64,000 bases of DNA from Epiperipatus broadwayi. Lineage: Eukaryota; Onychophora; Udeonychophora; Euonychophora; Peripatidae. Numbering within the stretch: the first letter of the stretch is position 1; every line of letters starts with the position of its first letter. A model generated the notes under the pieces. It was not told the DNA's origin. It was given only the letters and a program-made list of their open reading frames with translations, and ran no database searches. This document shows positions 49,206 to 59,373 of the stretch, piece by piece. Location: positions 6,039,717 through 6,103,716 of the forward strand of contig JAQFVV010000056.1 of assembly GCA_028023455.1 (NCBI GenBank), given 5' to 3'. The position numbers and the translations under genes are program-made.

Positions 49206-50847
49206 AATATTAAAAATTATATTTCTCCAATTCCAGTTATGCCACTTGATGTAAGTTAGGGCAATCAATATATGCCAGATAATAGTGCTCAATAAATTCC
49301 TATCTGGTGCTATCCTATATAAATACCAGAATTAATTCTAGTTATGGGTTTTATCAGGACAGAGTTTTAGTTTTACATCTATTGCACTCAAAAAATTTTA
49401 ATCTAATGGATCATTCCTTTAGCTGCTACTCCTAGTTAATTGTCATTAACTGTTGGTTTGATTCATGATTTTATAGTCTCTGAAATGTGAGGACTATAGC
49501 TTATTTTGTCTATCATAAATTATAAATATAAAAGAAATGATTATTTGTGCACTGATCTGACATTAATTCTTCCTTCAAAAAACAAAAAACAAAAAAACAA
49601 CTAATGTGTCAAAGAAAATTATCAGTTATCTGAGAAAGAAGATTTGATGTTTCTTGATCTTAAAGTTAGAAATACAAATGAATAAACTCTCTATTGACCA
49701 ATGATTGTTTAATGATCAGCCTGTATTTATGATATGAATAATCACATAGGTAATTGCTCTGCTTGATTTTTTAAGACTTCAAAAAAAAAGCCAAGCTGTC
49801 ACCTATCAGAAAATAGCAAACTAATTAAATTAATTTTTTATTCTTCCATACACATATAAAAATTGTTCCTACAAATATTTAATGTACAGGTACAATAACA
49901 CAAAACAAGTACTTTGGTTCTCAACCTGATTCCCCCCTTCTCCATTGTAAAACAACAATGATTTGTAAAGCATCCAAATGCTGTTGGAGAGTTATTAATT
50001 ATCAACATTAAATGCTGTGACCATTAATTTTTAACATATATATTTCACATATTATTAATTATTTGTCAAAACATATGACACATGAACAAAAACAGACCAC
50101 ATTCTCCCAATGTGATTTGTTTCAAACAGTGATAATGACAAAACCAGAACATGTTATCAAATCGCGATAACTTCTCTTTTAAAATCGTTAATCAACTATT
50201 TTTCTATTTGTAAATATTTTCCTCATAGCTTTTATAAAATCTCATCACATTTTTCATAATTACATCCAGTGTCAAAATTTAATTTCTCTTAACCCAGTTA
50301 TGCCATTAAATGTAGCATCTAGCAATTAGTCAAATATGCCCTAGGTGATATAACTGGGGTAAAAGATGATTTCTACTGGAAAGCAATGGGTAACCTAGAA
50401 TCATGCAATGCTTCATTAGTTTCATAACTTTTCTGACTGTAAGAATTTATCCAATTCACTACCTCTTTTTCTAAATAATTTCACAAAACTAAATCTTTTT
50501 TTACTACTGTTTTTCAACACTTTTTGGATCTTATATTTCCCATTCAATTCCACATTCATATTTCTATTTTTTTTTCTTCTCAGTATTTCTAATAGCTCAT
50601 GTATCAGCTTATAAAATACTATGTTCTAAATAAAATATGTAACAAGTCTCTTTCATAAATCAACTTCTGTGCTTCACAGAAAATTTTTTACACTTATTTA
50701 AAACTCCTTTAATCATTGCAATTCTCACTATAATTTTTTTTTCTTCCACCAGTTACCAAATTTATTTATTTAAGAAGTAGTAACTTCCTCTAATTGTTTA
50801 GTCTTTCTAGTTTCAAGGTAATAGATTTATAACTTACCTTCATCCCA
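49206..50847. other. Probable unresolved LINE debris, T-rich on plus strand
   Basis: Composition (CTTCC/TTCTTC-rich on plus, so purine-rich on minus) matches the flanking LINE fragments, and two segments (about 49230-49260 and 50295-50320) share CAGTTATGCCA. No further motif could be named. Confidence 0.35.
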
Positions 50848-51175
50848 AAAATTTTGCATGTTCTATAACAATCACATAATATTTTATTGAAGACATTCTT
50901 ACTAACTGCAAGTGCTGCATATTACTAGCAAATTTCATACAATTAATTCTTCTATCCCCAATGCTAATTTCATTAAAATAAAAATAACATTCATTTACTA
51001 TCTCATCTAAATATATAGTAGATAAATAAAAAATAGACAACATCTCTATCTTAGAATGACTTTCCTTTCCCATCTATATTTTTATTTTTCAATTTACTAT
51101 ATTCAAGAAAATAAACCAATTCCTTCTGTCAAATGCCTTTTCAAAACCAATAAGACAAATATAAACACATTTTTC
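50848..51175 (-). pseudogene. LINE reverse-transcriptase fragment
   Basis: The minus strand encodes CLIGFEKAFDRRNW (RT motif A region, FEKAFDR) and, further 3' in another frame, GDRRINCMKFASNM, where the catalytic YADD/FADD box has become FASN. Both are standard neighbouring blocks in non-LTR reverse transcriptases. Stops and frame changes show the copy is dead. It lies upstream, on the same strand, of the 49.0-49.2 kb fragment. Confidence 0.65.
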
Positions 51176-52189
51176 TTTCTCTATATATTTCTCTCTATAT
51201 ATATATATATATTTTAATAATAGCTTTACCTACTATAATTGTATTGCTTTTCCTCTGCATCTTCTAAATCAAAACTATTATTTATATAAAATCACATCTA
51301 ATTTATATCAAGTCAATATTGTCAATTAGCACATTAGATGCATGTATTATTAATTGTTCTAATATTGTTAGGGTTCACTGAATTAACTATTCATTTGAGT
51401 AACAAATTACACACCCTACACTAAACAATTTTCTTAAATTCTTTTTCTTATAGTTTTTTACAATTTAATTATAATCTTATCAACTTTCTGAACCATTCTA
51501 CTTTTTATTCTAATTTTTTCTCAATTAATATAGGTGAAGGCTTATTTTAACAAATACAATTGAATACACTATAATGTTTGCATAGAATAACCAAATCATA
51601 GAACATAATTCTTTATCCCACTAAATTAAGATTTGTAGAAGAAACCCAATTACTATAGCAAGTATTTGTAACTGAAACAGCAATTTTTCCATTTTGACTT
51701 GAGTATCTGACATATTTTGCCTTGTTATAGCAAGATTTAGCTACATGTTTAATTTGCTTACTTGTTTATTTGTAGCTCTAGTAGTAAAAATATTCTATTC
51801 TTTTAGAATTAATCTCTTGTATAAGTATAACAATTTTAGCCATGAGCCATAAAAACAAAGTCATAAAATTAATTAATATAGAGGAAAAAAGACATAATTT
51901 CCAAACGAGAAAGCAAAAGTTCTAACTAAATATGGAATGGCTAAATAAGACATTTGATGATTTTAATTTGGATGAATTAAAAGTTCATTTTAAATTTCAA
52001 ATGTACATGTCCCATACAGTGATTAAAATTTAATTACACAAAATTAATAAATACATAATTTTGATTTTGTATCATATTTTTGTTTACATTTGGGTTGAAT
52101 GATAACTTTATTCTAGGCTAAGAGATGTGAATGGCTTATCTCTAAACGTATATATTTCAATGTGTTCTGAAACAAATGTTTTGCAAATT
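51176..52189. other. A+T-rich non-coding DNA
   Basis: A TC/TA-rich simple tract at about 51175-51212. Nothing else is recognised. Confidence 0.45.
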
Positions 52190-52311
52190 AAATGAGTTTC
52201 TGGAACAAATTGTATTCACTGTAGAAGAACTCACTGCAAATTCTGCTATGTTCATCCCATCTTTTAATGTATCAACTTTCTCTATTATAGCTTCAATGAC
52301 TATTTCATTCC
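52190..52311 (-). pseudogene. Possible pogo/CENP-B-type helix-turn-helix fragment
   Basis: An open minus-strand frame contains IIEKVDTLKDGMNIAEFAVS followed by SSTVNTICSRN. Spacing resembles the N-terminal DNA-binding domain of Tigger/Jerky-like transposases (…I…G……IA..F.VS.STV.TI…). No DDE catalytic region follows. It could be the remnant of an autonomous partner for the TIR element at 45.8 kb, but the match is short. Confidence 0.45.
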
Positions 52312-53725
52312 TATGATTCCACTTTTCCTATCCAAATTATTTTATTCTACTATAAATTAAATCTAACCTATATTTTCATTGTATTTCAATATTTACCTTA
52401 AATTCTTCACCTAGTTACATATCTCACTTTATGATTCTCATCTGAATTAATTGCTGAGATCTTTTGGACATATTTCCATCTTCTATAGAATATCTATTTT
52501 GCCATCTATCTCTATCATTTTATCCATCACCTTTTGTTGTATTTACAATCCATATTTCTATTGTAATGTATTTTATATTTTCCTTTAATAATTCCTAATT
52601 TTATTTCAATTTATTTTATTCACCAGACTACTGTCATTTATGCATATTTTCTTATTCAGCAATTCTAAAAAATATTTTTCAATGTTCCCTTTTAATTTAT
52701 AAATGATGTCTCAGAAGTTATCCCAATTAAATAATATTAAGTTATGTAGAAATCTACATTAGTACTAGCATGTGTGTTGAATTCTTAGTACTGTTACTAA
52801 ACCTACTTTGAGTCTAAACATAATCTAATTAATTTATTTATCACATACATTTAGGGGAAAATGAAAATAAAAATAAGTAGGCTGTTGGATAAACTACTAA
52901 AATAGAAAATAGGCTATTATGCTTCTATTTTATCAATTATTTTTCTATTCATTATATATTCAAAACAAAATCAGCATTAATTTTCTGTATTGTTCTTCCT
53001 CCATATTTAAAAACATGTTCAAATTAAAGTGTTTTTTTTTCCTTTGGATGTGCAATAGGCAACAGAAGTAACCATCAGATATTTAATTGTCCTTAGTCTA
53101 GAAGATGAAATACAGATAAAATTTTGAAACCTTTATCACCCAACAATTATCAAGATTGGTGAGCAGTATCTTCCTCTAGCATTATTCCATTATGCGAAGT
53201 TTGAATGATATTTGTCTTGCAATAAGTGATTTAAGGTTATTTTGTTTTTTACCTTTACTTAATTAGTTGTTTGTTTTGTTTCTTAATTTGATTTTAAGGT
53301 GAGGTTGCTTAAGATTTCATGGGTTATCATGATCCAAACTAATGGAAATAATTTTGATATAAGAGTAGGTCTAAGTGGATAGAATAAATAGCAAAGAATA
53401 AAAATCATCTTGTTGAAAAATCATCAATAGTTATCGAAAAAAAAAATTCTTAAATTCCACTTCAAGTGATTTGGCATACAGAAAAAAAAAAAAGCCTTAT
53501 AATAATACATTTTTATATGAATTTCATACAAAAAATATAGATTCTCTTATGGTTATAAGGCCTAAATTTTATGATTATAGTTTATATCATATTTTAATAA
53601 TTTATTCACATTTATCTCTACATTAAGTTACAAAACAAAGAAAAAGAGGAGAATAATCTTGCAATAGACAACTGCAGCATAAAAATTTTTTTTCCAATAA
53701 GCTGCTCACAAAGAAACAATTTACA
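52312..53725. other. A+T-rich non-coding DNA
   Basis: A segment at about 53140-53230 has weak similarity to about 60745-60835 (shared TTTGTC.TGCAAT.AG.GATT word), suggesting an old dispersed repeat. No gene. Confidence 0.4.
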
Positions 53726-54058
53726 ATATTTACTGTACCAGTCAAAACATGTTGATCCATCTAACATGAGGTGGAACTCACAAAATATACTTCAAACCCA
53801 GTCAAGCCTGAGATTTAGGTCAGGACCAACCTGGATTCGAACCCATTCCCTAAGCCCCAGATCAAACACCTAATGAATAACATATAATGACGGCACATGA
53901 GAATTTTTTTCTAAAGTCCAGCCCACTGGCAGAGCTGAGAACACAATGAGACTTAATATTAACGACATTATAACTTAACTACAATAGGCATACTTATGGT
54001 TGTATGTGTGGAAGTGCAGAAAAGGGAATTTGAACGACTCAAATAGGTTTAGACAATA
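53726..54058 (-). repeat. Dispersed repeat family E, minus copy, with intact B box
   Basis: Reverse complement of the 465-795 repeat. On the minus strand GGGTTCGAATCC fits the Pol III B-box consensus exactly. CTCTGCCAGTGGGCTGG upstream partly resembles an A box, but at unusually long distance. More balanced in composition than its surroundings. Likely a tRNA-derived SINE; no poly-A tail or target duplication was resolved. Confidence 0.7.
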
Positions 54059-54829
54059 AAAAAGTTTAATATAATGAATTAATTATAAACCTACAATTAT
54101 TTTAATAAGAATAGAAAATTATTTGGCAGACAAGAAAATTACTTGTTAAATGTTTTATTTGAATATAATTTTATAAGAAGCAATAATTTGAAACATCAGG
54201 TATTAAATGTGTTTTTGGAAAAAATTGTGATGAATACAAGTTGGAATGTTAAATATAGTGAAATGGAAATACTGAAAAATAACTTATTTACACAAAAGAA
54301 ATCAAATACTAAAATAGTTCAAGGCAGGTCATATATTAAAAGACAGAATAATTATGAATATGTTGAATGAATATATGAAAAGAAGGTAGAGAATAAAAAG
54401 ATGATTTTATATAAAAATAAAATGATTTATTTATATTAAAAAAACTAACTATGAATATTTAAAACTTTCTTTTGTTAAGTTAACTAACTTAGCTAAGACA
54501 AGACAATGTATAAAGAAATAAAAGAATATGAACATATTTTTAAATGAGGCATTAAGAAATGAATAGCCAAAATTTTATAAATCAATATCAAAAATAGTTA
54601 ATGATGATTCAAAATAATATAACTATGAATAGCAAGAAAAAATATAGAAGAGAATAAAAACATCAAAAATATAAAATAATACCTTGGAAGAAAAAAAAAG
54701 TTTAATAAGAAAACGAAATGTTGATTCTGTTACTAAAATAAAATTAAATAAATAAAATAAAGCATTCTTTAAAATAATTACAACTTTTGAAATTCCAAGT
54801 GCTTTAAATTAAAAATGAGACATTCAATT
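54059..54829. other. A+T-rich DNA, possibly 5' LINE debris
   Basis: An open frame (54143-54370) is Asn/Lys/Ile-rich, with no motif I can name. It may belong to the LINE that follows. Confidence 0.35.
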
Positions 54830-55684
54830 TCATCTAAGAGTAATGCAAAGTATTAAAGAATGATGGAATTATTATAGATATTTTAAGAAAAACAAAGACA
54901 AAAAAAAAACTATTGGTAAGACTATCTATAAAATGTGTAATTGATAAAAATACACCATACAATTTGATTAATGCAATAGTAATATGAATACTTCAAAAAA
55001 GGAAAATCAAAGTTATTAAAAATTTCAGACCCAGCAATCTTTTATCAGTTCTATTCAAGATATTTATTAAGATAATTACATCTCACTTGGAATGAATTTT
55101 CAATTCAACCTAACTAATAATAAATTGGACTTAAAAGTGATTTTAATATAGTACATCACATCTAAATATTAAAAGAAGTTACAAAAAAGACCAATAAGTG
55201 TGAGTTGACATATTTTTGGATTTTTTGATTAAAAAAAAAAACACTTGACTCTACATGATCATCAAAATATAGACCAGAGACATTTTGATATTCTGAATAC
55301 TATTTATCAAAGTTCAATAGCAGTGTTCAGATTATATGCTGATCCTAATAATAATAAGATTGATTTCAAATGCCCAAAACTGTTTAGAGCAGTTTTATGA
55401 GAAATGTTTTGTGAATTAGAAATGAGAAACTAAGAGAATAAAAAAGAGAGATTTAAGTCGTCTAGACTTCAGAAATAATGTAATTTGTTTTGCAAATAAT
55501 ACTTTAGCTACAGGAAATTTTACAAGTTATAAAATGAAAGCAAAAAAAAAAAAAGAACTAAAGATAAATGTTAAAATGAGTAAAGTAACAGTCAATGATT
55601 TTCACAGAAGAAAATGAAGATTGATGATCATGAATTACAAGGAGTTAGCAATTTCAAACAACTTGGTGAGATTATTTAAACATA

Positions 55685-55930
55685 GCCAATAGAGTAGCAC
55701 AACACAAATATATCTACAGTAAAACCAAAACCAAGCAAGAAGGCAACTCCATCTTCTGCGAACATGAAAAAGCATCAGGTCATAAATTTGAACCCATCAC
55801 TGCCAGCATCGTATGCTCTGAAAGACACAACACCTAACACAAAATTAGAGAGGCATTTTACATAGCTAGTGACCCCATATCCATCAATAGGAGAGAAGCG
55901 TGCTTTCCTCTGTCTCAGAAATGGCAATTA
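55685..55930 (+). pseudogene. C-terminal GIY-YIG endonuclease end of a Penelope-like polyprotein
   Basis: The frame opens directly after the target duplication and runs about 80 codons to TAA at 55928-55930, with one internal stop (after SERHNT). Readable blocks are NSIFCEHEKASGHKFEP, IREAFYIASDPISINRRE and ACFPLSQKWQL. The EH...GH cluster, the E...I segment, NRxE and the terminal FPLSQ.W match the C-terminal half of the GIY-YIG nuclease in endonuclease-bearing Penelope-like elements, the enzyme that nicks target DNA. The reverse transcriptase and N-terminal GIY-YIG part are absent, as expected for 5' truncation during target-primed reverse transcription. Not functional alone. Confidence 0.78.
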
Positions 55931-56194
55931 TAACTCATTTGCATCAATTTGCATAAATTCCATTTCTTTTACAATGCAGTCATAACAATAACAGCTATGA
56001 GTATGAGAGCACTCTAGCTCTTTAATTTAATAGCTTTATATTTTAATAAATTAAAAATTTTGCTTTATTCTAGCTTCATTATCTGTGCAAACAGTGCATG
56101 CATATATATATATAAAAATAGATGGCGTTATACCAAAAACACCTTCAAGCATTTGTTTACATAAACGTCAGAGCGAGTATTTCACTATCTCTAA

Positions 56195-56260
56195 CTTAAT
56201 TTCCACCTTCAGATCATGATTTCAAGCTATTTGCTATCGTCAGTGAAGGACAGGATTAAG
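56195..56260 (-). ncRNA. Hammerhead ribozyme, family B, copy B1 (intact)
   Basis: On the minus strand outer stem I pairs CTTAAT (56255-56260) with ATTAAG (56195-56200). Inner stem I pairs CCTTCA with TGAAGG (6 bp, no mismatch). The core CTGACGA is at 56237-56243, stem II is AGC/GCT around AAATA, then GAAAT. Stem III is the self-complementary ATCATGAT with a GATC-type cleavage site between 56212 and 56211. Core complete; a T-T mismatch sits where stem II meets the core. Confidence 0.85.
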
Positions 56261-56745
56261 AAACTAGATCTAAAACACAAACTCTGAGCATTTAAGAAAC
56301 AGTTTCTATTCAGCTTGCAAGCATGAATCTTTTAGACACGTAATGTCTTCAAACTCAGCATAGCATGCCAGATAGCTACATGGGTCTGATATCAGTTCAG
56401 CATCACCGCATAGTAGATAGTGAAATACTCGCTCTGATATTTATGTAAACAAACACTTGAAGGTGTTTTTGGTATAATGCCATCTATTGTCATAAATACA
56501 AGCATATGCAAGTTTTTAACTTGTGTTTTTTGTTTTTCATAAATGTACCTTTGAGGTCTTTCTTGCAATGATATATATTGCAGAGGCTTCTACTATGTGG
56601 TGATGCTGAACTGATATCAGACCCATGTAGCTATCTGGCATGCTATGCTGAGCTTGAAGACATTACGTGTCTAAAAGATTCACGCTTGCAAGCTGAATAG
56701 AAACTGTTTCTTAAACGCTCAGAGTTTGTGTTTTAGATCTAGTTT

Positions 56746-56811
56746 CTTAATCCTGTCATTCACTGACGATAGCAAATAGCTTGAAATCATGATCTGAAGG
56801 TGGAAATTAAG
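56746..56811 (+). ncRNA. Hammerhead ribozyme, family B, copy B2 (one stem I mismatch)
   Basis: Same fold as B1: CTTAAT/ATTAAG outer, CTGACGA at 56763-56769, palindromic stem III, expected cleavage after C56794. The inner stem I arm is CATTCA, giving one A-G mismatch against TGAAGG, so this copy is probably weaker. Confidence 0.8.
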
Positions 56812-57146
56812 TTAGAGATAGTGAAATACTTGCTCTGACGTTTATGTAAACAAACGCTTGAAGGTGTTTTTGGTATAACGCCATCTATTGTCATAAATAC
56901 AAGCGTATGCAGGTTTTTGACTTGCGTTTTTTGTTTTTCATAAATGTACCTTTGAGGTCTTTCTTGCAATGATATATATTGCAGAGGCTTCTACTATGTG
57001 GTGATGCTGAACTGATATCAGACCCATGTAGCTATCTGGCATGCTATGCTGAGTTTGAAGACATTACGTGTCTAAAAGATTCACGCTTGCAAGCTGAATA
57101 GAAACTGTTTCTTAAACGCTCAGAGTTTGTGTTTTAGATCTAGTTT

Positions 57147-57212
57147 CTTAATCCTATCCTTCACTGACGATAGCAAATAGCTTGAAATCATGATCTGAAG
57201 GTGGAAATTAAG
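57147..57212 (+). ncRNA. Hammerhead ribozyme, family B, copy B3 (intact)
   Basis: CTTAAT (57147-57152) pairs with ATTAAG (57207-57212), and CCTTCA with TGAAGG without mismatch. CTGACGA is at 57164-57170, stem II AGC/GCT, GAAAT, stem III ATCATGAT, expected cleavage after C57195. B2 and B3 are in tandem 401 bp apart, so a transcript could release a 401-nt monomer. Confidence 0.85.
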
Positions 57213-57781
57213 TTAGAGATAGTGAAATACTTGCTCTGACGTTTATGTAAACAAACGCTTGAAGGTGTTTTTGGTATAACGCTATCTATTGTCATATATA
57301 TATATATTAATTTAAACATATGGAAATAAAATGGATAAAAATAATCATAAAATTAAACTTGAAATGGTTTTGGTAGAGACAACTTAATATTAAATGGAAA
57401 TACAGGTATGCATTTGAAAATGAAGATTTTTAACCAAATCCGAGCCTCAGATGTTTAACAAAAAACAAACAAACAATGCAAACATTTCAAAATACTTAAC
57501 AAAGAATGGAGACATAATGTCAGAAATACAAGAAGGGATTAATAGGAAATTACACAGATGAGAGAACAAGTTGATATTATGGACACCAAACAAAGAATTA
57601 CTAGACTAAAATGAGTCTAAGCTAGACATAATATAAGAATAGATGACAACAGCTAGACAGTTAAAGTCTTAAACAGGACAAAATAATACAAAGCATTATT
57701 AAAATACATTGTAATTTTAAAATTCATTCAACTGCATAATTTTCAAAAGTGAAGGACATCATGACTTACTGGATAATGCAA

Positions 57782-58380
57782 ATGAAAGCAAGAAAAGAGA
57801 ACTAAAGATAAATGTTAAAATAAATAAAGTAACATTCAATGATTTTTAAAGAATAAGAAAATAAAGATTAATTATCATGGATTACAATAAGTTAGCAATT
57901 TCATTTACCTTGGTAAGATTATTAAAACATATGGAAGTAAAATAGATAAAATTAATCATAGAATTAAACTTAGAGTGCCTTTGGTAGAAATGACTTTATA
58001 TAAGAAGGAAATACACCTATGTATTTGAAAATGAAAAATTTTAACTAGTTCCAAGACTTGGATGTTTAATTAAAAAAAATGAAGCAAATATTTCAAAACA
58101 CACACTAAAGAATGGATATATTATTTCAGGAATAACATAAAAGGAATGATATGGATTTACATAAAGGAAAGAAAAAATAGTCTCCATGGACATCAAAGAA
58201 AGAATTACTAGGCTAAAATAAAGCTAAGATAGACATAATGCCAGACTAGATGACAGCAGTTGGACAATTAAAGTCTTAAACAGGATAAAATAATATAAAG
58301 GATTATCATAATACATTGTAATTTTAAAATTCATTCAACTAAGTGATGTTCAAAAGTGAAGGACATCATGACATAATGGT
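57782..58380 (+). repeat. Second copy of the LINE 3' segment, holding the empty insertion site
   Basis: 57782-57935 aligns with about 55536-55684 and 57936-58380 with about 57320-57780. Where the first copy carries the Penelope-like insertion, this one reads GATTATTAAAACATATGG uninterrupted. The copies differ at many bases, so the duplication predates the insertion. Confidence 0.8.
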
Positions 58381-58440
58381 GGATACTGTATTGACTTGTC
58401 ATACCAGGATCTGAGATTCAAATTTATGTGAAACTTGAAA
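58366..58440 (+). repeat. tRNA-like sequence (degenerate)
   Basis: CATAATGGTGGATACTG (D-arm/A-box-like), GACTTGTCATA (anticodon-arm-like) and CTGAGATTCAAATTT (B-box-like) follow one another at tRNA spacing, closest in style to tRNA-Asp. Stems are not preserved, so it is a tRNA pseudogene or the head of a SINE, placed just after the LINE end. Confidence 0.4.
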
Positions 58441-59283
58441 ATTTTTTCAAGTAGTTAAAAATTTCCGAATGTGTTTATAATGTTTTTTTTTTTCTAATAG
58501 TCATGCCACATTCATAGGTTAATAAATATTAAATGTACATCTATGTAAATCATATAAAAAGAAAACTTTATTAGCACATGATTAGCTTGGAGAATGTTAT
58601 CATCAATTTCATAGCAGAGGGATTCAGAAGATCTGTGATCTGTTTAAGACTGTTTTTCTTTTATTTTATAGAACTTAAAAAGAAATACATATACAAAGAT
58701 TATATAGTGTAATAATAGTACATGTTTATCCTATTCATATTACACAAGTTAAAATCTAAGCCAGATTTTTTAAAAAAATCAAAAATTCCAATAAAGGATT
58801 ATATTTTTTTAAGGAACACTCATAGGTAAACAAATCTAACCATTCAATATTAATCAATAAATAGAGAATAATTAGCTATTCTTAGCTAGAGGATAAAAGA
58901 TAGAAGTGTCCAAATATTACATCTGCCAATTGGAAAACCTCAAGGGTAATGTCTTCTTCACTATTCCATTACAAGAAACTATTGAAGAAATTTTTATCTC
59001 ATGTGGCTATTTTTCAGGTTGTTTCTCTTTTATCTAAACAAAAGCTAGTTTGAAAATATACAATATTTATTGTATGATCATTGGAAGACTAAAAACAGCA
59101 ATTGTGCTTTCAATAACTTGGGCTAATTTTTATTTTTTTTTTGGCAAATAAACTTTTTAAGTAAAATCTTTTATCCTTTGAAGTAGGGTTATTTTTTTAA
59201 ACTGATCTAAATTTGTCAAGATAATAGTTATTAAAAAAAATTATGTACGCGTTAATATGATGCCAATTATGATAAAAATAACA
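58441..59283. other. A+T-rich non-coding DNA
   Basis: Nothing recognised. Confidence 0.5.
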
Positions 59284-59373
59284 TATTTTTTTTTTCCTTC
59301 CAACGCCCCCACCCACCCCCCCCCCCCCCCCCCCCCCATACCTTCTTCGGGGGGGGGGGACCCCCCGGCCCCC
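59284..59373. repeat. C-tract and G-tract low-complexity island
   Basis: A run of more than 20 C residues (about 59317-59337), then CTTC spacers, a 10-G run and a CCCCCCGGCCCCC block. It is the only strongly G+C-rich spot in the window. Both strands hold G-runs able to form quadruplexes; the G and C runs can also pair with each other as a hairpin. Exact run lengths are prone to sequencing error. The glycine/proline open frame here is not a gene. Confidence 0.9.

Larger units (their letters stand above)
55674..57320 (+). mobile_element. 5'-truncated Penelope-like element B with hammerhead repeats and 11-bp target duplication
   Basis: ATTTAAACATA at 55674-55684 and 57310-57320 flanks 1625 bp inserted into the LINE. 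The order is: C-terminal GIY-YIG-like frame (55685-55930), an A+T-rich untranslated segment (to about 56118), one minus-oriented repeat unit (about 56119-56409), then plus-oriented units (about 56410-57293; period 401 bp, measured between ribozyme cores at 56763 and 57164). The right border is a TA run. The homologous LINE segment at 57918-57935 reads straight through the target, which is an empty-site control. Arms are nearly identical, so the insertion is recent compared with its LINE host. Confidence 0.88.
54830..58380 (+). pseudogene. RTE-like LINE reverse transcriptase, decayed, partly duplicated and split by a Penelope-like insertion
   Basis: In order, the plus strand shows NFRPSNLLSVLFKIFIKII (about 55017-55074; RT motif NYRPISLLS type), NTIYQSSIAVFRLYAD (from 55296), a LKINVK block (about 55557) and VSNFKQLGEII (about 55644-55676; the YLG thumb motif). 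After the insertion at 55685-57309 the frame resumes with KMDKNNHKIKLEMVL (from about 57327) and, near the C-terminus, MREQVDIMDTKQRITRLK (about 57562-57615). These blocks and their order fit RTE-clade LINEs. A second copy of the 3' part (57782-58380) repeats LKINVK, VSNFIYLGKIIKTYG and the C-terminal blocks without the insertion. Many stops and frameshifts: not functional. Confidence 0.7.
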
